Below, one piece after another: positions 34,679-43,167 of a stretch of DNA of 64,000 bases (positions within the stretch are counted from its first letter, which is position 1; each line of letters starts with the position of its first letter). Both the position numbers and the translations under genes were made by a program. The notes below the pieces were generated by a model. That model did not search any database, had not been told where the DNA came from, and saw nothing but the letters and a program-made list of their open reading frames with translations. This stretch comes from Parvibaculaceae bacterium PLY_AMNH_Bact1 (lineage in GTDB: Bacteria; Pseudomonadota; Alphaproteobacteria; Parvibaculales; Parvibaculaceae), in the NCBI GenBank assembly GCA_032881465.1, contig CP126168.1:3163501-3227500 (forward strand), read 5' to 3'.

Positions 34679-35011
34679 ATGGCCATGACCCGCATCACGC
34701 GCATAACTGGAACAGGCTTCTACCACAAACCTGCCCGCCCAAAAGCGAAGGCGGAGGAAACGCGCGACAGCGGGTCAGAAAGACCAAAATTGGTGGATCC
34801 ACCTCAGCGACGGGCAACGGACCGCCGAATACACAATCGGCAGGGTCCCACAGCGCCATTTCTAGCTCAATATGTAGACCAGCACTGGCAGTGGCCACGC
34901 AACGAGACTGCACGCGTAAGAGCGAGGCAGAATGCTGCGAGTGCTTACGGTTCAGCCAATAAGCTCGACGCACCCACGTGCGTAGCCCTTGTCATCACTC
35001 GAAAAGCATAA
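34679..35011 (+). CDS. hypothetical basic protein
   Basis: A 110-residue ORF in an otherwise gene-free stretch of about 520 bp (34494-35017). It is rich in Arg and Gln, and the segment APFLAQYVDQHWQWPRNETARVRARQNAASAYGSA looks like a conserved motif seen in small alphaproteobacterial proteins (from memory, not certain). No ribosome-binding site is clear; ATGs at 34679 and 34685 both fit. It stops seven bases before the convergent gamma-glutamyltransferase stop. The 185 bases before it must hold the promoter of the GGDEF/EAL gene and show no RNA gene. Confidence 0.5.
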   Translation: MAMTRITRITGTGFYHKPARPKAKAEETRDSGSERPKLVDPPQRRATDRRIHNRQGPTAPFLAQYVDQHWQWPRNETARVRARQNAASAYGSANKLDAPTCVALVITRKA

Positions 35012-35017
35012 AACTTC

Positions 35018-36607
35018 TTAGTAGCCGATGGCTGCGCCATCCTTGCGGGGATCCGAGCCGCCAATCAATCCACCATAGGCGGGATCAAGATAGATCGCCT
35101 GCCCACCACCAAGCGGCAGAAGGGCATTAGAGACAGTGTGCCCCCGAGCTTCCAATCCTGCCCGAACAGCGCCATCAACGCCCTTTTCAACTTCAATACT
35201 TGTAGCACCTGGGAAGGCCCGCGGACTGTCGAGTGCTTCCTGCACATCCATGCCAAAATCGATGAAATTAGTCATGAGGTGCACATGACCAACCGGCTGA
35301 AACGCACCGCCCATGACACCAAAAGGCATGGTCGCGCGCCCTTCTTCCACAAGCATGCCTGGAATGATGGTGTGAAGGGGCCGCTTACCTCCCTCAAGAC
35401 AATTTGGATGACCCTCTGTCAGGACGAAGCCTGCGCCCCTGTTTTGCATCACCACTGCGCTTTTGGGGCCCGTAATGCCAGACCCAAAAGCCTGATAAAG
35501 GGAATTGATGAAAGAGATCGCATTCCGATCTTTATCCACGACCGTAAGGTAGATCGTATCCCGATTGAGCGGATCACGATTAGCCGCAACATCTTTCAGC
35601 GCCCGACTTGGATCAACCCGGTCCGCTAGCGCTGCAGATGTTTTGGCACTCAAAAGATCATCAACCGGAACAGGTCCAAAGTCCGGGTCGGCGACATACT
35701 TATCTCGCAAGTCATAAGCAAGCCGACAGGCCTCCATCTCCAGATGGAACCGCTCGGGTCCGTGGGGATCGAGTTTGTCCAACTCGAAATGCCCCAGGAC
35801 GTTGAGCGCAATCTGCGCAGTGATCCCCTGTCCATTGGGCGGAATTTCCAAGATCTGACGCCCCCGGTAGTCGGTGCGTGTGGGTGTAACATAGTCAGCA
35901 GAGGTAGAAGCAAAGTCGTCCAGCGTATGCTCGCCACCAAGGTTTGTCAGCTTAGTCACCAGATCTTCCGCCACCTCACCTTCATAAAAGCCAGCCCGGC
36001 CATTCTGCGCAATAAGCCGCAAGGTCGCGGCAAGACCCGGCATGCGCGCGACCTGACCGACTTCGGGGCCTGCCCCATTGGTCAAAAAATGGGTAGCTGC
36101 ATCCGTGTCTCTCTTCAAATGATCTGCAAGGTATCGCCACTCCAGCGAAACACGCGGTGAAACAGGAAACCCTTCTTCCGCAAATCGGATCGCGGGCGCT
36201 AGCACTTCCGCAAACCCCATTGTCCCATGATCTTTCAGCAAGCGGTCCCAGGCATCTACAGCGCCTGGGATGGTCGCAGAATGCACACTGGTCAGACCGA
36301 TTTCTTCGATACCCTGATCTCGAAGTTTTTCGGCACTCGCCCCCTTCGGAGCACGACCTGACCCGTTGAGACCGATCACCTCACCACTACCGCTTTTTGA
36401 TAGAAGCGCAAAACAGTCACCACCTATCCCCGTATTGTAAGGCTCTACAACACACAGCACGGCACTCGCGCAAACCGCAGCATCAATGGCATTCCCCCCC
36501 TGGCGCAGGAGGTTGACAGCCGCTTCCGCTGCGAGCGGCTGCGATGTCGCACACATGCCGTTCATCGCATGAACGGTGGAGCGGCCAGGATAGTGCATAT
36601 CACGCAT
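35018..36607 (-). CDS. ggt: gamma-glutamyltransferase family protein
   Basis: N-terminal-nucleophile hydrolase that removes or transfers gamma-glutamyl groups. In the 529-residue protein, NGMCATSQPLAAEAAVNLLRQGGNAIDAAVC and GIGGDCFALL mark the large subunit. The autocleavage Thr is in NRDTIYLTVVD (Thr of DTIYLTVVD), and FINSLYQAFGSGI and NRGAGFVL follow in the small subunit. No signal peptide is seen, unlike the periplasmic enzyme of E. coli, so this belongs to the cytoplasmic-looking branch (often annotated as GGT-like acylase). Its start codon overlaps the stop of the upstream 122-residue gene by one base (TGATG). Confidence 0.92.
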   Translation of the reverse strand: MRDMHYPGRSTVHAMNGMCATSQPLAAEAAVNLLRQGGNAIDAAVCASAVLCVVEPYNTGIGGDCFALLSKSGSGEVIGLNGSGRAPKGASAEKLRDQGIEEIGLTSVHSATIPGAVDAWDRLLKDHGTMGFAEVLAPAIRFAEEGFPVSPRVSLEWRYLADHLKRDTDAATHFLTNGAGPEVGQVARMPGLAATLRLIAQNGRAGFYEGEVAEDLVTKLTNLGGEHTLDDFASTSADYVTPTRTDYRGRQILEIPPNGQGITAQIALNVLGHFELDKLDPHGPERFHLEMEACRLAYDLRDKYVADPDFGPVPVDDLLSAKTSAALADRVDPSRALKDVAANRDPLNRDTIYLTVVDKDRNAISFINSLYQAFGSGITGPKSAVVMQNRGAGFVLTEGHPNCLEGGKRPLHTIIPGMLVEEGRATMPFGVMGGAFQPVGHVHLMTNFIDFGMDVQEALDSPRAFPGATSIEVEKGVDGAVRAGLEARGHTVSNALLPLGGGQAIYLDPAYGGLIGGSDPRKDGAAIGY

Positions 36608-36975
36608 CAGACTTCCTTTGATTGGGCGCTGCGCTGTTCCAGCACCAAAGACTTTAGATCGACAAGAGCCCTCTCCACCCGCGCGAGTCGCCCATTCATT
36701 TCCTCAAGGCGGTCGAGCAATACACCAAGATCGGGCGCATCCCCCTCTGATGGGACTGGCGTTGAAACGCCCGCATGGTCAGCTACTTCTGACGGTGTCG
36801 CGTTGAGGAACTTTGCGAGCGTGCTCACTTCATGAGGGAGCAATTCTCGTTGATCTTTCCAGATCTCAGCCACCTGCATCAATGACAGGCGCAGCAGAGT
36901 AGCGACGTCCTCATGGGTCCGTTCTATAGATTTTAGCTGCTGGTCAAACCAGTCTTGATCAAAAAAGAGAGCCAT
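36607..36975 (-). CDS. hypothetical protein with HTH-like and coiled-coil parts
   Basis: A 122-residue protein. Residues 20-75 resemble a helix-turn-helix of the Cro/C1 kind (VATLLRLSLMQVAEIWKDQ then LPHEVSTLAKFLNATPSEVADHAGV). Residues 80-115 form a heptad-like coil (DLGVLLDRLEEMNGRLARVERALVDLKSLVLEQ) that should dimerise. I recognise no named family. It overlaps ggt by one base and enoyl-CoA hydratase lies 11 bases after... in transcription order this gene follows enoyl-CoA hydratase and precedes ggt, so it may regulate or simply be carried in that operon. Confidence 0.7.
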   Translation of the reverse strand: MALFFDQDWFDQQLKSIERTHEDVATLLRLSLMQVAEIWKDQRELLPHEVSTLAKFLNATPSEVADHAGVSTPVPSEGDAPDLGVLLDRLEEMNGRLARVERALVDLKSLVLEQRSAQSKEV

Positions 36976-36986
36976 TGCGTGACGGT

Positions 36987-37802
36987 CTACTGTCCTTTGA
37001 ATTCGGGCGCCCGTTTCTCAAGAAAACTCTGCACCCCTTCGCGGTGATCTTCTGTTTGAAACAATGTACCAAGCGTCGAACTCACCCAACTGCCAATTTC
37101 GCGCAGATCCCCATAGCTTGTCCGCCGCAGGCCCTCTTTCATATGCCGCAGCGCAAGCGGCGCATTGCACGCGATACGGGCTGCAAGAGCATTCGCCTCT
37201 GCCATCAGTGCATCATGAGGAACGACGCGCGAGACAAGACCAATCTCACGCGCGGTCCCGGCATCAATAATATCGCCGGTAAACAGAAGCTCAGCAGCTT
37301 GCGCTTGCCCAACAATAGAGGGCAGCCGCCACAACCCGCCAACATCTGTGATCAACCCGCGCTTGACGAAGATCTCGCCAAACTTTGCTTTCTCCGATGC
37401 AACCCGGATATCTGCGAACAAGGAAAGCTCCATGCCCCAGCCGACCGCAGCCCCATTCACCGCCGCAATCACCGGTCGGTCACATTCAAGAGCAGCAACT
37501 GCCGCAGGTGTCGGTTCAGGCCGTACCTGGGTCAGCCGTTGGATGCTGCCCTCACGCGCCTCACCTGTCATCATCTCCTTCACGTCTTCGCCGGAACAGA
37601 ATGCAGGATCAGTCCCAGTGACCATCACACACCTGACCTCCGGATCTCGGGAAACCGCGCGGAAGGCAGCTTCCACTTCATCATACGCACGGCGGTTGAG
37701 CGCATTCCGGCGCTCCGGCCGGTTGAGCGTGATTGTCGCAATATGATCAGCCACGTCATAGAGAACGCATTCAAACGCGCTCGGCTCGATTTTCGGGACC
37801 AT
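36987..37802 (-). CDS. enoyl-CoA hydratase/isomerase family protein
   Basis: Crotonase-fold enzyme of 271 residues. The CoA-binding and oxyanion segments are RPERRNALN, FCSGEDVKEM and AAVNGAAVGWGMELSLFADIRVAS. In the second catalytic region, RGLITDVGGLWRLPSIVG has Asp where hydratases of the canonical type have the second Glu, so hydration of 2-enoyl-CoA is likely but isomerase or another crotonase reaction is possible. The start at 37802 is preferred: GGGGGAGG lies a few bases before it, whereas the ATG at 37817 would contain that site. It starts the ech-hypothetical-ggt run. Confidence 0.88.
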   Translation of the reverse strand: MVPKIEPSAFECVLYDVADHIATITLNRPERRNALNRRAYDEVEAAFRAVSRDPEVRCVMVTGTDPAFCSGEDVKEMMTGEAREGSIQRLTQVRPEPTPAAVAALECDRPVIAAVNGAAVGWGMELSLFADIRVASEKAKFGEIFVKRGLITDVGGLWRLPSIVGQAQAAELLFTGDIIDAGTAREIGLVSRVVPHDALMAEANALAARIACNAPLALRHMKEGLRRTSYGDLREIGSWVSSTLGTLFQTEDHREGVQSFLEKRAPEFKGQ

Positions 37803-37875
37803 GCTGCCCTCCCCCAATATTTGTCGGGAAAGACTAAAGCCATTCGCCCATGAACGGCACCCGGTTTTCGAGCCT

Positions 37876-39021
37876 TCAAATCACAAAGAAAAGAGAACCG
37901 AGAACCAACAGGGCAATCCATCCGGTTTCCGCTACGACAAGCGCCACAGGCCGCCACCCAACGACCGCAAGTTCTTTGAAGGACGTTTTCATCCCCAAAG
38001 CCGCGATGGCTGTAACCAGGCACCACCTGGAAACGTCAGCGAGCTGTTCCGTCGCCATGGCTGGGAGATATCCTGTGCTGTTCACAATCACAAGCGCTGC
38101 AAAACCGAACAGAAAGATGGGCAGGGGCACCTTACTGCCGGACCCGCTCCCATTGGCGCGGGTTACAATGAACGCGATGAGGAAGACGACCGGGAGCAAC
38201 ATCGCCACGCGCAGAAGCTTGATATAGGTCGAAACATCCCCCGTCTCCGGGGAGACCATATAGCCAGCCCCCACAACCTGCGCGACATCATGGATGGTCC
38301 CACCCAGGAAAATACCGGCGTCCGTGTGATTAAGCCCCAACGCCCCAACAAAAAGGGGATAGAGCACCATGGCCACCGTTGACAGAGTTGTCACCGCTAC
38401 AACGGTCAGAATTGTGTCGCGCTCCAAAGCAGAATTGCGCGGTAGGACAGATGATATCGCAAGCGCTGCCGACGCGCCGCATATAGCAACAGAGCCGCCG
38501 GATAGCACACCAAACGCCGATCGAAGCCCCAATACCTTTGCCAGCAACCAACCAAAGAGAATAGTCGTGGCAACACCGGTCACCACTGTAAGCACAGGAC
38601 CAAGCCCCAGTCCGGCGATTTGATCAAACGTAATACGCACGCCTAAGAGCGCCACACCGACGCGCAAAAGACTGCGTGCGGCAAACTCAATGCCTGCGAC
38701 ACACCGACCTTCTTCATGCAAAAAATGAAACGCCATACCGAGCAACAGTGCAAACAGCATAACCGGCGCACCATAGCGGGCCGCCAGCCAGGTTGATGCG
38801 AGGCCGATTGTGAGCGCCACCAGGACACCCGGATAAACCGCATGAATGAGCGCAGCCTTCGGGACATATCGCAGAAAGGGCGGAACCGGTGTGGGCTCGG
38901 CCTGCGCAATCCCTTCCATACTGTCGAGAGAGGCAAGCTGTTCAAGAGACGAGAGGCGTCCACCACTTTTTGGGTCAGACATCAGGTTACGCCGGGCAAT
39001 GTCGAGATCTTTTTCCTCCAT
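37876..39021 (-). CDS. YeiH-family (UPF0324) putative sulfate exporter
   Basis: A 381-residue inner-membrane protein with about ten hydrophobic helices and a hydrophilic N-terminus of about 50 residues. Family signatures: LLGMAFHFL, RVGVALLGVRITFDQIAGLG, GGSVAICGASAALAISSVLP, LGGTIHDVAQVVGAGYMVSPE and GMKTSFKEL. YeiH-type proteins have been linked to sulfonate-derived sulfite/sulfate export in some bacteria, but transport has rarely been tested. The ATG at 39021 is three bases after the SDR stop, so the two are coupled. An alternative start lies at 38982 (MSDPKSGG). Confidence 0.87.
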   Translation of the reverse strand: MEEKDLDIARRNLMSDPKSGGRLSSLEQLASLDSMEGIAQAEPTPVPPFLRYVPKAALIHAVYPGVLVALTIGLASTWLAARYGAPVMLFALLLGMAFHFLHEEGRCVAGIEFAARSLLRVGVALLGVRITFDQIAGLGLGPVLTVVTGVATTILFGWLLAKVLGLRSAFGVLSGGSVAICGASAALAISSVLPRNSALERDTILTVVAVTTLSTVAMVLYPLFVGALGLNHTDAGIFLGGTIHDVAQVVGAGYMVSPETGDVSTYIKLLRVAMLLPVVFLIAFIVTRANGSGSGSKVPLPIFLFGFAALVIVNSTGYLPAMATEQLADVSRWCLVTAIAALGMKTSFKELAVVGWRPVALVVAETGWIALLVLGSLFFVI

Positions 39022-39024
39022 TGC

Positions 39025-39816
39025 TCAGGCAAACTCACCAAGAGCGTCCCCGCTCGCATTCCCAAGCTTGGTCCCTCCGTCACAGTCAATGATCGTCCCA
39101 GTTATGTACCGCGCATTATCCGTCGCCAGATACATGGCGACATCTGCGATATCACGCTTCTCACCATAGTCCCGCATGGCAACGCTGCTCTTTACAGCTG
39201 CTTCCATCTCAGGTGTCGGTGCAAGCCGAGCCATGCCTTCCGTATCTGCTATGGGACCAGGCGATATGGCGTTGACACGCACACCTGCTGGCCCCCACTC
39301 CATCGCTAAGCATTGGGTCAGCATGTTAATCCCAGCTTTAGCAGCGCAGACATGTGCTTGAAACATCGATGGATTGTGTGCTTGTGGCGCAGTAATACTC
39401 ATAAGCGACGCACCTGGACGGTTCAGATATTGAAATGACGCCCGCAACACATTGAATGTGCCAATCAGGTCAATATCAACCACTGTCTTAAAACCATTGG
39501 ACGACATGCCCAATGCAGGCGCGACAAAGTTTCCTGCTGCACCCGAAACAACAATGTCGATCTTGCCAAACTGCTCAACACTTGTCGCAATTGCCTTGTC
39601 GACGCTCTCGAAATCGCGCACATCGGCTGCCATCCCGATACCACCCTCGACCGTCTCAGCCGCCGCAATAATCTTCTCATGACTGCGACTGATAATAGCC
39701 ACTTTCGCGCCATTGGCCGCGAAATGCTGGGCGATTCCCAGATTAATCCCGCTAGACGCACCAGCGATAAAGGCGACCTTGCCTTTGAGAGGTTGATCCT
39801 TAAAGGCATTATCCAT
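39025..39816 (-). CDS. 2,4-dienoyl-CoA reductase-like SDR
   Basis: A 263-residue short-chain dehydrogenase/reductase. The nucleotide motif GASSGINLGIAQHFAANGAKV starts near residue 19, and SGAAGNFVAPALGMSSNGFKTVVDIDLIGTFNV is the pattern of 2,4-dienoyl-CoA reductases. The SDR YxxxK motif is altered: VCAAK, with Val at the Tyr position, His just before and Lys kept, which matches the peroxisomal-type dienoyl-CoA reductases rather than a broken enzyme. NAISPGPIADTEGMARL follows. Role would be beta-oxidation of unsaturated fatty acids with NADPH. It precedes the YeiH gene by three bases and is divergent from the alpha/beta hydrolase. Confidence 0.88.
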   Translation of the reverse strand: MDNAFKDQPLKGKVAFIAGASSGINLGIAQHFAANGAKVAIISRSHEKIIAAAETVEGGIGMAADVRDFESVDKAIATSVEQFGKIDIVVSGAAGNFVAPALGMSSNGFKTVVDIDLIGTFNVLRASFQYLNRPGASLMSITAPQAHNPSMFQAHVCAAKAGINMLTQCLAMEWGPAGVRVNAISPGPIADTEGMARLAPTPEMEAAVKSSVAMRDYGEKRDIADVAMYLATDNARYITGTIIDCDGGTKLGNASGDALGEFA

Positions 39817-39968
39817 CGCGATCTCTCCGTAAATTCGGTCAATTCCACAGCAGTAAGCCGATAAACTCCCCTAAAGGCAAGGGTACAAATTGAGCATCAT
39901 CGCCCACTTATTTTGTCCGATAGACCCTGACCGACTAGACTGAGGCGAGCAAGGCAGGAGCCCCACGC

Positions 39969-41012
39969 ATGAAAAATACGCTTCTTATCCTTTCGCTGTT
40001 CATGGCCCTGGTGGCCACCAGCTTCTGGTTCATCGGCGCAGACAAACCAGAATTGACAGCGCAAGCACGAGACCAACTCCTGGCTGGCGGTCAGGCAGAG
40101 AATTTCGCCGTGCTGAGCGAAGGAACAGTGCACTACCGCGTGAACGGGCCTGAAAACGGCCCGGTTGTGGTTCTCATCCACGGTTTTCGGACGCCATCAT
40201 ATATATGGAAGGATCACCTCGAACCGCTAGCAGGGTCGGGATATCGTGTGGTGGCCTTCGACAATTACGGACGCGGATTCTCTGATCGACCAGAAGGTGA
40301 CTATACAGCTGAGAGAACCGACCGGCTGATCGTCGAGCTTCTAGATCATCTGAAAGTTTCGAGGCCGGTTCACATGGTCGGATATTCCATGGGAGGCGCC
40401 ACCGCCGCCATCTTCACCGCCAACCACCCGACCAAGATCCGCTCCTTGAGCCTTATCGCACCTGCGGGCACTGGGGATCCCAGCTTCTTACCAGGTCTTG
40501 TTGCCATACCAGGTCTGGGCGAAATCATCTTCCACTATGCCGGTGATATGCTCGGGCGGGGAAGTGCGAAAAGGGCCGCTAAAGCAAGTGCAAATCCGGA
40601 ACGCCATCTAGCAGATCATGAAGCACAGGCTGGCTTTGACGGCTATAGCCGGGCACTTCTGTCGTCCATAAGGCACTACCCGCTCTGGGACGCCCAGGAT
40701 GCCTACAGGACCATCGGTGCTACTGATCTGCCGGTACAAATCATCTGGGGGACCGACGACGATGTCGTGCCCTATGCCAACGCTGAAGAAATCACGACCC
40801 TTGTTCCAGAGGCAACGCTCCACACATTCGACGAGACGAACCACCTCGTTCCCTTGGCCGAAGCGGAAAAACTCAACACTCTGCTAGTCGCGTTTGTTGA
40901 GGCGAACCGAATACGTACAACAACGGGGGGCGTGGGCGGCAAAGCCCGCGGCCCTGACGCTCGCCTCGAACCCGCGGATTGCCAATGCCACACGGATAAG
41001 GCACCGCTTTAA
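39969..41012 (+). CDS. membrane-anchored alpha/beta hydrolase
   Basis: A 347-residue alpha/beta hydrolase with an N-terminal hydrophobic segment (residues 4-22), probably a signal anchor or export signal. The oxyanion HGFRTPSYIW, nucleophile GYSMGG, Asp in WGTDDDVVP and His in ETNHLVP complete the triad. The last 30 or so residues (from about TTTGGVGGKARGPD) lie beyond the fold, are Gly/Arg/Cys rich and unlike the rest, so a late frameshift or a natural tail is possible. Substrate unknown; esterase or lipase-like. It precedes pabB by 35 bases on the same strand. Confidence 0.85.
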   Translation: MKNTLLILSLFMALVATSFWFIGADKPELTAQARDQLLAGGQAENFAVLSEGTVHYRVNGPENGPVVVLIHGFRTPSYIWKDHLEPLAGSGYRVVAFDNYGRGFSDRPEGDYTAERTDRLIVELLDHLKVSRPVHMVGYSMGGATAAIFTANHPTKIRSLSLIAPAGTGDPSFLPGLVAIPGLGEIIFHYAGDMLGRGSAKRAAKASANPERHLADHEAQAGFDGYSRALLSSIRHYPLWDAQDAYRTIGATDLPVQIIWGTDDDVVPYANAEEITTLVPEATLHTFDETNHLVPLAEAEKLNTLLVAFVEANRIRTTTGGVGGKARGPDARLEPADCQCHTDKAPL

Positions 41013-41047
41013 GCTTGCCGCAGGCCCGTCAGTACGCCTAGAACACA

Positions 41048-42556
41048 ATGACCATGGACAGATCTTTGTTTCATCGCGTTTACGACGCCGGACATCTGAT
41101 TGAAGAGGTCCCGTTCCGCGACCCTCTCTCTGTTTTTGCGACCATCGCCAGAGACCCTTTTGCGCTCCTTCTTGACTCGGCAACAGCAGCTCCCCACCAA
41201 GACCCATCGCTCCAGGGCCGCTGGACCTACATAGCCGCAGACCCGTTCACTGTCCTGACGAAGCGAGAGGGGCAGGTCTGCCTGAACGGCATCCCCCAGA
41301 ATGTCAGCGCCCTGGAACTCCTGAAACAGCAGGCCACTTCCCTCGCCCTCACCCCGAATTGGCCCGAAGAAAGCGGACTGCCTCCCTTCGCAGGCGGGCT
41401 TGCTGGCATGTTCGGATATGAGCTTGCCCAGGAGCTGGAAAAACTCCCCGCCCCACGTCGGCAGGGAGGTGAAGGGGCACAAGCGCCAGACCTCGCCGTC
41501 GGCGCTTATGATTGCATTTTGGCTTTTGATTGTGTCGAGCGGCGCGCTTTCATCGTCTCCACTGGCCTGCCTGAGATGAGCCCGGCAGCGCGTGCCGTTC
41601 GCGCTGAAGCACGGGCATCCAAATGGCGCGCGCGCCTAGCACTCAACCCCGCATTGCCAGGTCTGGAGTGGCCCTCATCAAGTGCGTCCGAGAGTGCTGT
41701 CCGCGCAGAACATACGCGCAAGACATATGAAGCAAAAATACAGCAGGTCATCGACTATATTTTTGCCGGCGACATCTTTCAGGCGAACCTCTCCCAGAGA
41801 TTTGACGCAACACTGCAAAATGGCGATGACGCCTTCACACTCTATCGCAAATTGCGGGCGATCAGCCCGGCGCCATTCGCAGGCTTTTTCAACTTCGAAA
41901 ACGGGTGCCTTCTCTCATCATCGCCCGAGCGGTTTCTCAAAACAGATGGTAGGGCCGTCGAGACAAAACCAATCAAAGGGACACGTCCGCGAGGCGCAAG
42001 GCCCGAAGAAGACCGAGCCCTCGCACAAGATCTGTTAGACAGCGAAAAAGACAATGCTGAAAACGTCATGATTGTCGATCTGCTTCGAAATGACGTTTCG
42101 CGTGTCAGCCAAGATGGGTCCGTCAGAGTGACACGCCTCTGCGATCTGGAGAGCTTCGCGACGGTTCATCATTTAGTGTCGACCATTCGATCGAAACTCC
42201 GGCCAGACAGAACACATGTCGACCTCCTAAAAGCCTGCTTCCCAGGTGGATCCATTACAGGCGCCCCGAAGGTTCGCGCAATGGAGATTATCGCAGAACT
42301 CGAAGGCACCTCACGAGGTGCTTATTGCGGGTCGCTAGGGTTTCTCAGCTTCTCAGGCGCCATGGACACAAACATTCTGATCCGCTCCATGACCTGCATA
42401 GGTGACAACATAACCTTCCGTGCCGGCGGCGGTATTGTTGCAGACTCAACGCCTGCGCATGAATACGAGGAAACCTTGGATAAAGCAGCAGCATTGTCCG
42501 CTGCTATACGCGGCGTAGCGCCGAAAGCCGCCAACAAAAGGCAGGCCAGCGCATGA
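41048..42556 (+). CDS. pabB: aminodeoxychorismate synthase component I
   Basis: Converts chorismate and ammonia to 4-amino-4-deoxychorismate for folate. The 502-residue protein belongs to the anthranilate/ADC synthase family. The motif PIKGTRPRG has Lys where TrpE has Ala, which identifies PabB. Other blocks: FAGDIFQANLSQRF, LSSSPERFL, ENVMIVDLLRNDVSRVS and FPGGSITGAPKVRAMEII. Start ATG at 41048 or 41054. The stop overlaps pabA (ATGA), and pabC follows with a GTGA overlap, so the full pABA branch is one operon. Confidence 0.95.
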   Translation: MTMDRSLFHRVYDAGHLIEEVPFRDPLSVFATIARDPFALLLDSATAAPHQDPSLQGRWTYIAADPFTVLTKREGQVCLNGIPQNVSALELLKQQATSLALTPNWPEESGLPPFAGGLAGMFGYELAQELEKLPAPRRQGGEGAQAPDLAVGAYDCILAFDCVERRAFIVSTGLPEMSPAARAVRAEARASKWRARLALNPALPGLEWPSSSASESAVRAEHTRKTYEAKIQQVIDYIFAGDIFQANLSQRFDATLQNGDDAFTLYRKLRAISPAPFAGFFNFENGCLLSSSPERFLKTDGRAVETKPIKGTRPRGARPEEDRALAQDLLDSEKDNAENVMIVDLLRNDVSRVSQDGSVRVTRLCDLESFATVHHLVSTIRSKLRPDRTHVDLLKACFPGGSITGAPKVRAMEIIAELEGTSRGAYCGSLGFLSFSGAMDTNILIRSMTCIGDNITFRAGGGIVADSTPAHEYEETLDKAAALSAAIRGVAPKAANKRQASA

Positions 42557-43167
42557 TCCTGCTCATCGACAATTATGACAGCTTTGTCCACAACCTCGCT
42601 CGTTACATTGGCGAGTTGGGGTGTGAGCGCCAAGTGGTCCGCAACGACGAAACAGACATCAGCGAACTTGTCGAAAGCCAGCCGGAAGCGATCATCCTAT
42701 CGCCTGGCCCCTCTACGCCCGCTGAGGCAGGGATCAGCAAAGGCCTGGTTCACGCTGCCGCAGAACAAAAAATCCCTCTGCTCGGGGTCTGCCTCGGCCA
42801 TCAATGCATCGCGGAAGTCTTTGGCGGCAAAACCGTTCGATCAACAGAACCAAGGCACGGTAAGACCTCACTGATCAGCCACGAAAACCACCCCCTCTTC
42901 CGACATCTACCGAACCCTTTCGCGGCGGCCCGCTACCATTCTTTGGTATCAGAACTGTGTACCACCGACCCCTTACGTCCCATCGCTACCGCGAAAGACG
43001 ACGGACACCTAATGGGCCTCGCTCACGAGACTTTGCCCGTTTTTGGTGTCCAGTTTCATCCCGAATCTGTCCTTACCGATCACGGACACCAGCTTCTGGC
43101 GAACTTTCTCGACCTTGCGGATGTTCCTCACAGCGCCATCCCACAACAGACGGATATGAGTGCGTGA
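42553..43167 (+). CDS. pabA: aminodeoxychorismate synthase component II (glutamine amidotransferase)
   Basis: Class I glutamine amidotransferase of 204 residues that supplies ammonia to PabB. It has ILLIDNYDSFVHNLARYI at the start, the catalytic Cys in GVCLGHQ, RYHSLV, and the catalytic His-Glu pair in GVQFHPESVLT. Its position between pabB and pabC identifies it as PabA, but in many bacteria one such subunit also serves TrpE, and I see no trpG in the window. Coupled to both neighbours by overlapping start and stop codons. Confidence 0.94.
   Translation: MILLIDNYDSFVHNLARYIGELGCERQVVRNDETDISELVESQPEAIILSPGPSTPAEAGISKGLVHAAAEQKIPLLGVCLGHQCIAEVFGGKTVRSTEPRHGKTSLISHENHPLFRHLPNPFAAARYHSLVSELCTTDPLRPIATAKDDGHLMGLAHETLPVFGVQFHPESVLTDHGHQLLANFLDLADVPHSAIPQQTDMSA

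Noticed and set aside
37801-38382. Forward ORF of 193 codons over the YeiH gene
   Set aside because: Opposite-strand shadow of a clear membrane-protein gene, with no features of its own.
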